The notes beneath the pieces were generated by a model. That model ran no database searches, was not told the origin of the DNA, and worked only from the letters and a program-made list of their open reading frames with translations. This document shows positions 1 to 13,400 of a DNA stretch of 64,000 nucleotides, one piece after another. The position numbers and the translations under genes were made by a program. The first letter of the stretch is position 1, and every line of letters starts with the position of its first letter. Origin of the DNA: Rotaria sordida (Eukaryota > Rotifera > Eurotatoria > Philodinida > Philodinidae); the NCBI GenBank assembly GCA_905250125.1, contig CAJNOL010000263.1, positions 115,148 through 179,147 on the forward strand, written 5' to 3'.

Positions 1-479
1 AATCTTTTCAATCATTTTTGTGAAGTTATTAACCAAGTTTCACTTGATATAACTTCAATAAAACACATCAAATCATAATTCGATGAACAATTATTCATAG
101 AATCCAGCAAATTTTTCTAATAAATTAAACATTCAATTATGATCTATTCTACTAAACATCAAATGTTTTAGACTGACAAAAGTATTGTAATCAACTTAAA
201 TATAATTTACATGTGGTCTATTTCTTTGCCAAAATTCGACTTGCAGTTTTTAGTTCTCCATTATATTTCCTGTCTAATAAATTTTGTTTTTTGATTGTAA
301 GACTTATGAACATATATCAGAAGACATGACGAACGTCTTATGTTTAACGTTTATCGTTTGTTTATTTAATGAATATAATACTTATAATTTCCCAAGAGAA
401 ATAATCATGTTCAAGAATTAATTTTCTTGTTTTCATAATAATATTTAATTTGTTCTTGTTGTGTCTTTTTTTCGCCTAG
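1..479. other. AT-rich stretch, probable intron of the gene at 480-1015
   Basis: No reading frame or RNA gene is recognisable here. The stretch ends in a pyrimidine-rich tract and AG (478-479) that forms the acceptor of the exon at 480, so at least its right part is probably an intron of a gene that starts outside the window. Confidence 0.5.
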
Positions 480-1015
480 GGTTGGGAAGAAACTGTTGAT
501 TTAGCAGTTAATTATGCATTACGTACTGTTCTTGCACGATCCAAAAGTGCTGATCTAGGTTCAATACCAAATTCCATAGGAAATTCAACAATAAATATTG
601 ATATAAATAAATTAAAAAAACGTATTCAAACATTATGTGAACGTTTAGAAAAAGGTGGTTCATTAGTTTCATCAAATCCAACAACAAATCGTAGTTTATC
701 ACCTGATTGTATGTACAATAGAAAAATATTCCATTGATATAAATAAGTTTTTTTTTTTTTTCTGAATAGCATCTTATGCATCAACATCATTATCAACAAG
801 AAGAGAAAAACCAGTTGCTTCAACTCATTATAATCATAGAGAAGATGATGATGAACTACTAAATGGTGATGATGAAAGTATGTTTCAGAAGTTGTCTATT
901 AAAGTTGTGTTTTTTTTTAAAAAAAAAAATCTTTTCATTTTAAGATGCATTTCGTCTTTTACCTTCGACAAATGCTCGAAAGAATTATAATAATGATGAT
1001 GATGACGATAATTAA
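480..1015 (+). CDS. 3' end of an unidentified protein gene (three exons, partial)
   Basis: Three exons (480-708, 770-877, 945-1015) join in frame across two introns of 61 and 67 bp with GT..AG borders, giving about 135 residues and a TAA stop. The first exon reads WEETVDLAVNYALRTVLARS, looks helical and carries a Lys/Arg-rich heptad-like stretch. The middle exon is Ser/Thr-rich with an acidic DDDE run, and the tail ends in Asn/Asp repeats. No family is recognised, and no membrane segment or signal peptide is visible. The 5' part is outside the window or in exons not recognised upstream. A terminal low-complexity acidic tail is common in proteins of this genome and says little about function. 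Confidence 0.6.
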
Positions 1016-1384
1016 TAATTATTTTTCTTTTGAAAGTTTGCTTTTGTGAATGTTCTTTTGTATTCTTCTATCCGTCCAATTTTCTTTTTGTTCGATTGTT
1101 TTTATTTTTTATGATGTTGCCTTAATTCCATATTTCTTTCTCTGCTTCTTGTTCTTGTTCTTCTTTTTTTTTTATGCTTGCTTTAATGCTCATTCTTTTT
1201 GTAGTGCGAGCTTTTGATGTATCATGACGACCGCTTTTTTTTCTTTCTACGCGTGAGTTCTTTGGGAGAAATAAGAAATATATAGATTTTGCTTCATATA
1301 TCATTCTATCGAAACAAGAAAAAAACCCGAGATAGACATTTTTATCTTCTGGTAATAAGAAGTTTGAAAGTATCAACATAAATA

Positions 1385-2294
1385 ATGGCACTTCAACTAA
1401 CTTTATCATGTGATTCGGATAAAATAGAAAGTGGTTCAACACTTATACATTCGACTGGTGTTCCAGGTTATAAGATTCCACCGGAAATTGTAAGTAAAAT
1501 AAACAATGGAGAAAATGAATATTTTCACTAGAATTTAAATTATCAATATACAAACAAGAAAACGAGAATAAGATTCTTTTTTTTTTCTAATACTTTTTTA
1601 GTATGTATTATATTTTTTATTCGAAAGAAAAGTATTTTAGTCTTAGACTCCAAGACTTTTCCGAGTTTTATATTATAACCAATGAGAAAATTCTACGATA
1701 GGAACAAAGAAAAGAAAGAAACATGAGTTAGTTTGTCTATTTTTCACATATATATATATATTGTAATGTAACTAAATAATGAAAGTATTTCCCATGAGGT
1801 TTTTATATTATATAATTATATTGCCCTGGATAATATTCTTGACGTATTCAATAATAATAAAAATGAAAATGAGTTAAATTGAATTTTTCTTGTTAAAAAA
1901 ATATATTTCTTTTCTATTGTTTATTTATTTAGTACATAGTCATTATTAATTAAATAATTTTCTTTTATCATAGATTCGTATTTTACAAGATAATCTTACA
2001 AATGATTTATTATCTGATAATGAACAAGGTGTTCTTTGTCGAGCAAATTCTCAACGTATTCTTGATATTCTTCGTCAAAATGGATTTACTCTACAAAATC
2101 AAACAAATGAAGATGATAGAACATTATGGATAGTAGTAAAAGGTAGTGGTGATAATAATGAACAACCTGTTAATCCACAAGATCCAAATGATGGTAATGA
2201 TGGAAATGCTGATGGTGGTGATGAAGCTGAAAATAAAGAAGAAGAAGAAGAAGGAGGAGGAGAAGAAGATGAAGAACAAGAACAGGAAGAATAA
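1385..2294 (+). CDS. GCHFR: GTP cyclohydrolase I feedback regulator (GFRP)-like protein with acidic tail
   Basis: Two exons (1385-1489 and 1974-2294) join in phase 0 over a 484 bp intron and encode 141 residues. The first about 90 residues resemble the small pentameric regulator GFRP, which binds GTP cyclohydrolase I and relays tetrahydrobiopterin and phenylalanine signals. KIESGSTLIHS lies where vertebrate GFRP has a similar ME-GPT segment, and RILDILRQNGFTL followed by TLWIVVK matches the C-terminal helix-strand block. Residues after about 95 are an Asn/Asp/Gly then Glu-rich tail that vertebrate GFRP lacks. The similarity is recalled by eye and is moderate, so another small ferredoxin-like fold protein is possible. 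The ATG at 1385 is the first in frame. Confidence 0.5.
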
Positions 2295-4440
2295 TGACAA
2301 AAAAAAGAACATTTTTCTTTAATCAATGGCTTATTTAAAAACGATTTGCTATTATTTATCTATTAGTATTTGTAACGTGTAAGTCTATATATAAATATAC
2401 ATTAGAAATCAAAACTTCTACATATTTAATGTATTGTCTGACTAAAAATAAAATATTTCAATTCATAATTATGATTTTAGCTATATATATTTATAATTGT
2501 TCAAATATATTCTCTTTCAATAGAATGAAATTATACAAATATTAAATCAATAACAAAAGACTATTGATATCAATTAATACCGGACAGAATTGTATTTCTT
2601 TTTTTTTTTGGGCTGATAGTTTCTACTACTTTTGCTCAAGTAATCTATGCACATGATGTTTGATATGCCTTAAAGATAATTTACATACGAATGCTCTTGA
2701 TTCGAAACAATCTTCTACTACTAATAAGACACTATGCAATTTAATCAATTGAATGTTGAACAAATAGTTAAATATTGACATACAATTAAAAGATTACTAT
2801 CAATACGTTATTAATCGCTATTTTGTTTATAATATAATTTTAATATTTCAAGTGACTATCGAAGATGTAATATGTGATGTTGAATGAATAGCAGCTCTGA
2901 TAGACGAATGCTGAAAGGGGTTCACATAGAATGAAAATGATACAACAGAAAAGAAAAGCATCTGCTTGAAATAAATCTGCACGCACTTTTCATATTACAT
3001 AGACTAACGATCTTAGTTGATATGAAATATGCTCTTCTTGTGAACTGTATTTAATTTAATTTTGTTAAACATTCATAAAACGACACGAGCAAAAAAAAAA
3101 GAGGAACATTCACACAACAAATTTGTAGTTTTGATATTAATTCATCAAATAAGTTATTTAAAACGATAATTTATTATTTTATAAAAAGTAGTCTGTGATA
3201 TATCTCTGCTATTAGTTTAATTTAGATTAAAAAAAGATTTGTTTTTCAGCATCCTTCTATTAAAGCCAATATTTATCCAATTACTTTTTGCATCAAATAT
3301 CTTAGCACTAAAGAATTTTCTATATCGATTAGATTACTTCAAGAAAGTAATCTAAGTTCATATTTATTTATAGTACTTTATTCTGATCTCGTATAATCTA
3401 AAGAAGCTTTTTCGACTCATATATCTGCAAATGATCTAAATATTTTAATCAGAGCATCAAAGTCGACGTTACAATTTCTGGAACAGTAAAAAGTACTAAA
3501 GTGTGCAATAAACTTTTTGGATATGTTAGAAAGTGGAAACAACCAATCAACATCTTTAAATCAGTCTACTAGATATTACACACACAAATTAATCTATACT
3601 CCTTAATAGTATTAATGAACGATGTCTTGTGTATGAACGACTTTGGGTACACTTGAAGAAATAATTTAAATTTGTTACAAATCATCAAGATATGATTCAA
3701 TGATGTTTGAAACGTAGTAGAGTAACCTCCAACGATATATTGAGACAATGTTTTTTTTTAATTAGATTTTCTTCCGCATACACAATAAGAGCTACTGTAA
3801 CAAAATTTTAGTGCAAATATGAGATTAGTTCAACCATGTCTATGAATAGCAGCTCATGAACTGTATTCTTTTACAAATCAAATCTTTCAATAATAATTCA
3901 TTCTCTATTGAATTTTAGAAACAAGAAATAAAGATAGACTAGGATATTATTTTCAATGAAAGAACTGAATAAGAAACATAAATCTCTGTTAGGAATATGA
4001 TTAGAATTTGTTGAAAATAAATGATTACAGCAATTTACAGCTCAAGTATTCGTCTTCTTTTTTCTTAAGTTCCTTTGCTTGTTGTTTTTCTTCTTCATTC
4101 TATAGCTTTTAAGATGAGCAATCAGCTCTTAGTCTTTATTTATCTATTCTTAACAGGCATGTTTTGATGAAAATATGATTAACATTATATTGTTATATTT
4201 TTGTCTTCTTTTTTAGTGATCTATTTTTTCCTTCTTTCTATATTCAATTCCCTTTGTAAGCACTTCAGAACATCACATACTAATTATATATTCTTACAAT
4301 AAAAAATTTCTCTATGTATGTTAATTGTCAATAGGATTGAATGATATAAAATTTTATCTATTTTGAACGTTGCTTTTTAAAATTTTATTCAATATAAATA
4401 GTAAAAAACAAATCTTTTCTTTTTTCTTTATTTCTATGAA
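2295..4440. other. Intergenic, AT-rich, no gene seen
   Basis: About 2.1 kb between two converging genes, the GFRP-like gene on plus and CFAP74 on minus. No frame with coding character, no tRNA-like box pair and no clear repeat unit were found. Both 3' untranslated regions must lie here. AATAAA-type signals are frequent, but the base composition makes them uninformative. Confidence 0.5.
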
Positions 4441-7400
4441 TTATGTTGTCAATATGTTAGAATTATTTTCTTGTGTCGATACTTGTTTTCCTATTCGTTG
4501 ACTAGTGCCACCTAATGACACACGTGAACGAGTATCAGCTGTAATTATACGACGATTTTTTGAAGTACGTGATGATCGTTTATCAGATGATGAAGTTATT
4601 TCAACATAACCAATTAAAATAATACGCCATATTCGTACAATATCGCCTTTTGTTGTTACATTAATTGTTGCTCGACATGTTTCATTTGGCTAGAGAAAAT
4701 AAAAATATTCAAAATTCTTAATAAAAAAAAAAGAATAATAAAAGACCTACATCAAAATTAGCTGATGGTGTCCAAGTGACTTTTACGATTTTTTCTGTGC
4801 CCGTTTCAACAGTACCCTAAAAATAGTATAAAAAATAAAATATCCCTTCCTGAACAAAAGTATTTGTCGTTCATGAAATACTACTATTCTTTATAATATT
4901 GAGCGAATATTTCTAGTGCAGACGTGCGACAAGAAATTCTGTTGACAAGTATCAATCTGCTCTCTATTAATTTACATTTACTGGCATCATTTTCTTCTTA
5001 TGATCATCTTAACTGTCTTCTCATTAAGAATGTCTGTCGGAGAGCGAATGGTGGTTTTTAATAAGATGAATGTTTTTGCGTGATGACTTTAACTAATTTA
5101 TTTCAAAAATTTTAATAGAAAGATCTGTTGTGAAAAAATTAGAACTGTAGCATTGAATAACATCGAGTTACATTTAATAGTCCTGAAAGTTTCAACGAAA
5201 ATGAATATGTCTTTCTCGAGATATTCAATTTCTATATAGATTCTATTACTGTGTCTTCCTATGGTAAACCGCTGTGTTTTTAGATATTAAATATCTCATG
5301 AAAGTCATCTTCCTTTCCGCTCAAACTTTCAGGCCTATCAAGCATACCTATCGACCTAATATTAGCTCGAGACTCTTCGTTTTGGATTTTTGAAAATATC
5401 TTATTCTCAGTAAAAATTTCATTCAAATAGTCATAACTCTCCAACAATAGGCCATGGGTCTGAATTCTTTAAGTTTTTCTTAGTCTCATTGAGCCCTAAT
5501 GTGAAGCCGAATGGTGTCCGACAGTTGAATATGTTTCCTCGTAAGTCAAAGATTTTGGTAATAATACAACTGACATATGAGAATGCTTTTAGTGCTAGAA
5601 AAACAAAAACAGTAGTTGCCTGTGGAATAGCAAAATGACAAAAAAAAAACTTTTTGAGCACATATTTCCACTGAATACGTTTTTCACAGAGGAAAGAAGA
5701 TATGTGAATCATAACTTCAGTAAATGTGAACTTGTTGTATACATGCACCCAAAATATTAGCTCAATATAATAAGGACTAGTAGCATTTCATGAGAGGCAG
5801 ATATTTTTGTCCAGCGTTGTATGTGTATTGAGAGAATAATTATTTAATTGTATTTAATTATTTACTTTTGGAACATCGACATTAAAACCTTCACTATTAA
5901 TATCTTTTAAATTATCAAATGTGTAATCTCCATTCTAAAATATAAATGCTCAAAACTAAAGTATTCATATAAAATATATTGCTAAAATACTTTTTTAGAT
6001 CCACTTGATACTGATGCACAACCAATAATTAATTCACGTTGAGCAGGTACATATTTTCCATTAATAAATAGTGCACAAAGTACAACAAGAATATTATTTG
6101 GTATTCCTTTCTCATTAGGATCTAAAAAGAAAAATCATCAATATATTTCATTAAAAACAAAAACACCAAAACTTTCTTCTAATTTATTCTAACCTGTTGT
6201 TTGCATTTGCATAGTTAATGCATCGTTTATATTTGGTAAAAGACATTTTTGTACAATATTACCATTATCTAATGGTCGTATATACACAGTACTTTGACGT
6301 CCAGTACCTCGTAAACGAAATTCAAGTTTGACAGGCTAGAAAATAATTCGATTTACTTTTGTTTAAAAAGTTTGTCTTTTTAATTTTGAAAAATCAAACC
6401 TGTTCAGAAATAGTAATACGAACGAGATCCGAAAAGAAATCAGAATCATGATCAGGACTAAATATCACTGTTAATTGTTTTTTACCACCAGCTGGTATTA
6501 GTCCATCGAGTGGAGTTATATCAAACACAGATCGACCACTTAAATTTTGTGGACCTGAACAAAAAAAGCAAAACACATATAAATATGTAGATGAGTAAAG
6601 AAAGAATTTATTATTATAATTTACCTATAAGATGTTTATTAGTATCAAACGTAGTACCCCAAACATTTTTATTCTCTTGTTCCATTCGATTCTTAACATG
6701 TTGACTTGCTAAATCAACTCGAAATGTTACTGATGTTTCCGAATGATTGATAATCTATTTAAATAAAAAAAGAAACAAATAAATAATAATTGAATAGTTC
6801 TACTTAATCTAAAGTTATTTCTAAATATAATCAATGATGAAAACATTTCATTGATAATTTCTTGAAAAAATAAAATTTCTTATCTAGTCATGAATCTAAA
6901 ATTAAGACATCTATATTCTAATATATACACATATTTATTTTATCTATTTATAATCAACGCCTATATAAAAATGAAATTTACAGTTTCCTTGTTTTTTAAA
7001 CTCAATCATCAAAGAAATGAACATTTGAAATCGACGAAGAATCCAATAAATAAATAGATAAATCATGATTCAACTTGAAAAATTGCTCTTGTTTTCATAT
7101 TTTCTGCATCTTTTTCCATTTCTTCAATACCTTTACAAACAAATTTTTCAGGTCCAACTTCTTCAACTTTAAATCCTTGACTTTTATACATTGGACCTGG
7201 TCGTTTTTTAATAAATGGTAATATTTTACTAAACCATGTTTCTTTCACATACCACGGTTCAAATACATAACCTGTTCGTTGATATCTTCCATATTTGTTC
7301 ATTGGACATGATTTTGGACCTTGACCAAAATCATCTGGATAAATACGTGGAAGTGTACAATGACGAATAAAAAAAGCTCGTATATTAAATATAATTATAG

Positions 7401-10400
7401 TCAAATGTTTTATCCAAAATGATACTTCTTCAAAACCCATCGATAAACGAAGTCGTTCATCGATTACTGATATTAATATTTTACGAATAAAATTTTTCAT
7501 CCAATCAGGATATAATGAAAGCATTAATCTAAGTGTAGCTTCTCCACATATTTGATTATTTTTTGTATAGATCATATGTTTTAATTCATAATCTTCAGAC
7601 CATTTTTCTATTTCTTTACATGTTAATGGAATATTTTCAATATTCATTCGTTCACCGATTGTCTTCCAAAAAATAAATCGAGCTTCTTCTTCTATTGATA
7701 TGAAAGATCTCCATTCATATTTTTTTGCCCATCGAATAGGTTCAAGTATAAATAAACTTAATGTATAGAGCATATCATCATTACTTATGTGATTTTTATA
7801 TAAACTATGTAAATAATTAATACGTGCAAGAGCCATTCGAGCTCGATGAGAATCAAGATCATGAAGACCAAATTCACTGATAAGTATACCTGTATCTTCA
7901 GCTCGACGACCAGCAACATCTAAGTTAGCTAATTGGTTAGTTCGAACAAGTAGTTGTGAAATAGTTGGAATACCATATGTTTTAAAGAGAGCAAATGAAG
8001 TAGATGTCTGCGATAGATAGGGCATATCGAATAAACTTGTAAGAAGACTAATTTCTTGTGCTTTACGATAATCAAGATGAACATGATTATATTTTGTTAA
8101 AATATATTTAACACGTTGAAAACGAAAATAATGACAAATAAATAAATAAATGAATAAAAGTAAAATTAATGAAATTAAAATAAAATTCATTATCGTATTT
8201 AAATTCGAAAAATGTATATCTATCAATATATAGACAGTAGAAAAGAAAACAAATAGCAAAGAACGATCTTCAATATAAAAATGAATATGTTTTAAAGATG
8301 GACGTTGTTAGTAAAGAATAATAAGTATCATGAAAAAGATTAAAATACATTATGATGGGTATAACTACTGTGTGTATATATATAACAGAACCTTTTTCAC
8401 ATTTGCGTAAGCATTTAAATTGATGTGAAAATGTGATGAGATAAAAAAAACAATAGATACTATTTTTATTCTGATGACATCGAAAATAACTTCATGACAA
8501 TTAATTGAAGGATTCTATGTAACGAATTCTTACTTATTTTTCTCTTTCAGAGTAATCTTAGATACGTGAAAAATAATTAATAGTGAGATTATACTGCTTA
8601 TGTGTCATAAAAAATTCGTACGGGAAATTGATCTTTTCTGAATCTCCTTTACATTTTCTTCCATTGATTGTTCCTCGTTCAAACTTTTTTTTATCTAGAT
8701 AAATATGTACGATAAGTATAACGATAAAAAATTGTGTAATTATTTAATCATTATTGGACATTTCTCACTGTGAATTGTACAACCAAGATTCTTCTTTTAG
8801 TCAATATCAATGATTGCTAATTATATTTTCGAATCTATTAAATAGATTCAAATGTAAATAGAGTTGGTCCATGAAATATATTATTATTGATAATATTTAT
8901 GTTTACATAAATGATGTATATAAGTTATTCAAAATCGAAGAAAATCGATATTAAAAATTAATATTTACGAATTGAGAATTGAAGAGAATAAAAATAATAA
9001 AAAAACGAAACAAGCAAAACGAAAAATAGCTAAGCAAGTCAAGGGTAAAAAGTACGTATAGAATAAAGAGCTGTCATTCTCTTCTTCATCATTATAACCA
9101 AATGAGTGTAAACATATTGATATAAAAGGTAGATATTTATTTTAATTTGCACTAAAAATACATTATTATAATATAATATGAGTAGAATAGATTGACGATA
9201 GTAATATTGCATTTTGAATCAAGAAATTTGACAATACTATCGTGTCAGATGAAATAAACATATGATTCATCCTCATGTGTAATTATCAAATTTTTATACA
9301 TAAACATACGCTCGAACATCATATGATATTTTGTTTTGATTTTTTTTATCAAACATAGACGAATCATAATAAAAACACACAATATATTTATTTGTTATTA
9401 TCATTTGTTTTACAATATTCTTGATTAAACTTTTATTAATAATTGAGAAAGTTATTTTATATCATATTTAATAGGATAATAACCGATGTATTATGTTTAG
9501 TATGTCCATAAAATTTCAAAGCACCCTAGTGTCACTAACGACAAATAATAAATCCATAAAATACAAAATCTGTACTGGAACGGTGTGTATTCATCAGAAA
9601 GTAAACAAAAGATTTCGTCCTCAAAATTACTATTAGATTCAAATTTGATGTAGCTATAGTATTAGTAAAATATTCACTATAGAAAACATTTCCATTAAAA
9701 AACAATTGTTTTACAAAGACTTTTTATTACATTTTCATAAAATTATTTTAGTTTAATGTTGTTTGCTATTCTAGGCTTCTCTATTATATTGTTATAGCTA
9801 TTGAAATTTCTCATCTATGGCATATAATTGATCGTAATTAAAATTAATCCAACCGACGAAAAAATTCAATTAATACGATATGTAGCTTAATGAAAAATTT
9901 ACGCAATCATACTATTGTATGAATATTTAAATAATCTTATCAAACTGGCAATAATTCTCCATAACTTATACGTGTATTCAACGTGCAAACGTCTAGAAAT
10001 GTAGTATGAGAATTTTAGGTTATCATACTGTTTCGTGAATTGAATTATTTAGACAATCACAGATGATCATAACATAGTTCTGATCTCAATGTTAGGGATT
10101 ATTACGTGTGAGATGCTATTACACAAAAGAGACATTATTAAAGTAATCTTAATTTTCTAGATTGTAGAATTTTTCATGCTATATCTTGTGATACATTCTG
10201 TTTCTTTAATAAGGCGTATTTAGAGATTAAAATATGAAATGCAAAGTGCAGTCATTTGTTATGAGTCACTCTTTATTTCAGGACATATTTCTTCACCATT
10301 CTTTTACTTTAAGCTCTCCTTCGAAGGAGCTTCATTGTAGCCAATGATCTTTTTCTTTTGTTTGAAAGATTATGTCAAGATGCAGGGCATGACAGTGCTT

Positions 10401-13400
10401 GTCTTTTAAATTAAGCCTTGTTACTATTATGTAAACGAGTACTTTTATAATTAGAGCATTATTTTTTTTAGACGTTGAACTTTTCTCCGAATAAAAAGTA
10501 AGAATTTAAACAATAGAAGTCTGTCATACCCTGCATCCAGCCATGCTCTTTTAAACAAAACAAAAACTAGATTTATAGAATAAAGACCTATAAAGAATTT
10601 TGAATTGCCAAATGAGCTATTGTTGAATATCTCCCGAAAATGTCATGATATACCGTTGAAAATTTCGTGTGATTTGAATGCACCTGAACCAAGATCGATT
10701 TTTGAGGAAGAGAGAACTTAATCCTCTAGGAATACAATTAGAGAGTAGTTTATTTATATTATATACATTCTGTAATAGTATGTAGCTCAGAAGAGAGAAG
10801 TGTAAAATACTACCCTATATACTTTAACACTTCTTTTAGATCGTGTTTCACAATATATGACATCTTCTATAAATAAACATCATTCACCAATGAACATTTG
10901 TCAAAATTTTTGAGTGTTTATTTAAGAGAAGTTTTACTGAATTTTCTTTTTAATAAAATCTTACTTGAAATGTTTTCTCAATACGATCTTTAGCTAAAAC
11001 ACATCCCATTGAAAATGGATTGCTTGTATCAAATGATAATTGAACATTAGGTTTAAGACCAACACCTAATTTTGTAAAGATTCAGAAATAATTAAATCAT
11101 AAAAATTTAATTTACCTCTTAAACATAATGTTAATTTTGAACTTTCACTAGTTAATTCTAATGTTTCTAAATACTATTTAGAAAATTAATGAATAAATAA
11201 AATATTAACTTTTATTAACAAAAAAAAAATCAAACCTCAATTATTGAATTTGGTGTAAATGCTAATTTAATTGGTGTTGTATCACCTGGTTCAACGCTTC
11301 TTAAAGCATTTATTAATCGAAATGGTCCATGAATATTTAATAAAGTACTATGTAACTATAATTAAATTTTTTAAATATTTATTTCAAAATTCATAGTTTC
11401 ATCATGTAATTTACTTGTATTGATTTATTACTTATATTTTGTATAAGAATAGTACGTGTTAATTCTTGTCCAATTGATGCTGAACCAAAATTAATTGTTG
11501 TTTGTCCATAATCAGATATAACAATCATTTCTGGTCTTACAATAGGACAATGTATTTGAATAAATAATGTATTTGCAACACTATTTAATTTAACGAAATA
11601 AATCAAATAAATTTTTAAATATTTGTCTTTGTTTTTTGTTTCTTACTCATAATTTAATGTACCAGGTTTTTGACATATACCTGATACAACATAACATGGA
11701 ATAAGAAATGAAGAAAGTGATGATGGAAATGATTTTAATACAGATAATTGAGCTATTGACCAAACAGTTGATCTAGAAATTTTATTGATATAAACAAAAA
11801 AGAAAATTTCTTTTTTTTTTGTATAATTTTTACGAACTGTTCTGTAGCAGGATGAAGACTAATTTCGGTATTCATTGTTCCATGAGTATCAAGTTTTCGA
11901 CTTACTGAAGCTGTTGTTCCTGGAGGTCTAGTTCTTGACTATAATTAAATGATTTTGTTTTTCTTTTATTTAGAAATATAAATAGAAAAAAAAGTTGTTT
12001 TTTTTTACTTCGCCTTTATTTGATGATTCTTTTTCTTTAGATTCTAATTGTCGTTTTAATTCTGCTTCTCTTATACGAACGGATTCAGTACGAATTTGTT
12101 CATTATCTAATTTAGGTGCTAATCGTACTGTTATTTTTTGTCGCTAGATTTTGTAAAAAAGAAAGAAATTTCATAATGAAATAATAGAACAAATTCAAAT
12201 AAAATACATACTCGTCCTGGTTCAACAGTACCAACAAGAGGTGAAATAGTAATTGGTGCATTTGCGGGAACATCAAATTGAAATGATGTTGGACCAATTG
12301 GAGCAAATTCACCTAAATAAATGATCAAATTTTCCTTTAATAGAAGCAAAGATCTGCATATTTTATTTTCTTTTGGTTTACTTCTACTTTCTTTTATTAA
12401 TTGACTGAGAATGGTCGTAGTCAAGACCGAGCTTGAACGTTCGTGACTTGGAAAAACGAAAGCTTAACCTAAATTCACGCTTCGTAGACTCAAATACTTT
12501 TCTTCTTCCATGAGATTGATAGATTTGAGCAGTACATCACAACATTTTTCCTACCAGTGCTAATATTTTTGCCCGTCTCTGGCAGCTAATAATAATATAT
12601 TCTCAATCAAGCAGACTTAGAAAACGTTTTTGAGGAAATATTGAATTTTGTACAAGTAAATTGTCAATGAATTGAAGTGGAGATTCTTTATTACAAATGA
12701 AGAAGTTTGCTAGGTAACAAATTTTTTTGTGAAAAATTTCTGTTTCGCTATTAAATTTTCTTTTTCGATAAAGCAGATCGGAATCTCGTCTTTCGAAGGT
12801 CACATTTCGATGAACATAAATGTTCGCATATTTTTTTTTGTACGCAAGTGGTGAATTGTTTTCTGATCTTCATCACTGTTACACATTGTAAAATAACTTG
12901 TCTTCTCTCATTTTTAACTTCGAGATGAGGATCTTATAAAAATATGTTGAGACTACCCCTAGAATCAAAACATTCCGTTGCCTATGCTAATGGATATAAT
13001 AAAATTGAATCTCCTATTTTTCATATTATTAATTAATTTACCGTTTCCAATACGTGGTACAGGATGTTTAAAATGATTTTTATCTAAATGTCGATTTTCA
13101 ACATAAAAACTAACGATTGATTGATCATTAATTGGTGTAGCTGGAAAATGAATAACTGTTGATGATAAAGAAAGTGGTGGTAAAACACCAACACCTTGAC
13201 ATTCAATTGTAAATTCACTAGAAAAAAAAGAATTAATTTATAAACCATAAATAATAATTTTTTTTTTTTGAAAAAATCTTACCGATTAACAAGTGATTTA
13301 CATACAAGTGTACATCGATATTCTTTTGTTGCTGTTGGACTAAATAAAACATGTAAATCAATAGTTTCTTCGGGTAATAAGGTACCAAAACCATCATTTG

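Noticed and set aside
5431..5748. Minus-strand frame of 105 codons
   Set aside because: It falls within the right arm of a fold-back element in a CFAP74 intron and shows no family pattern.
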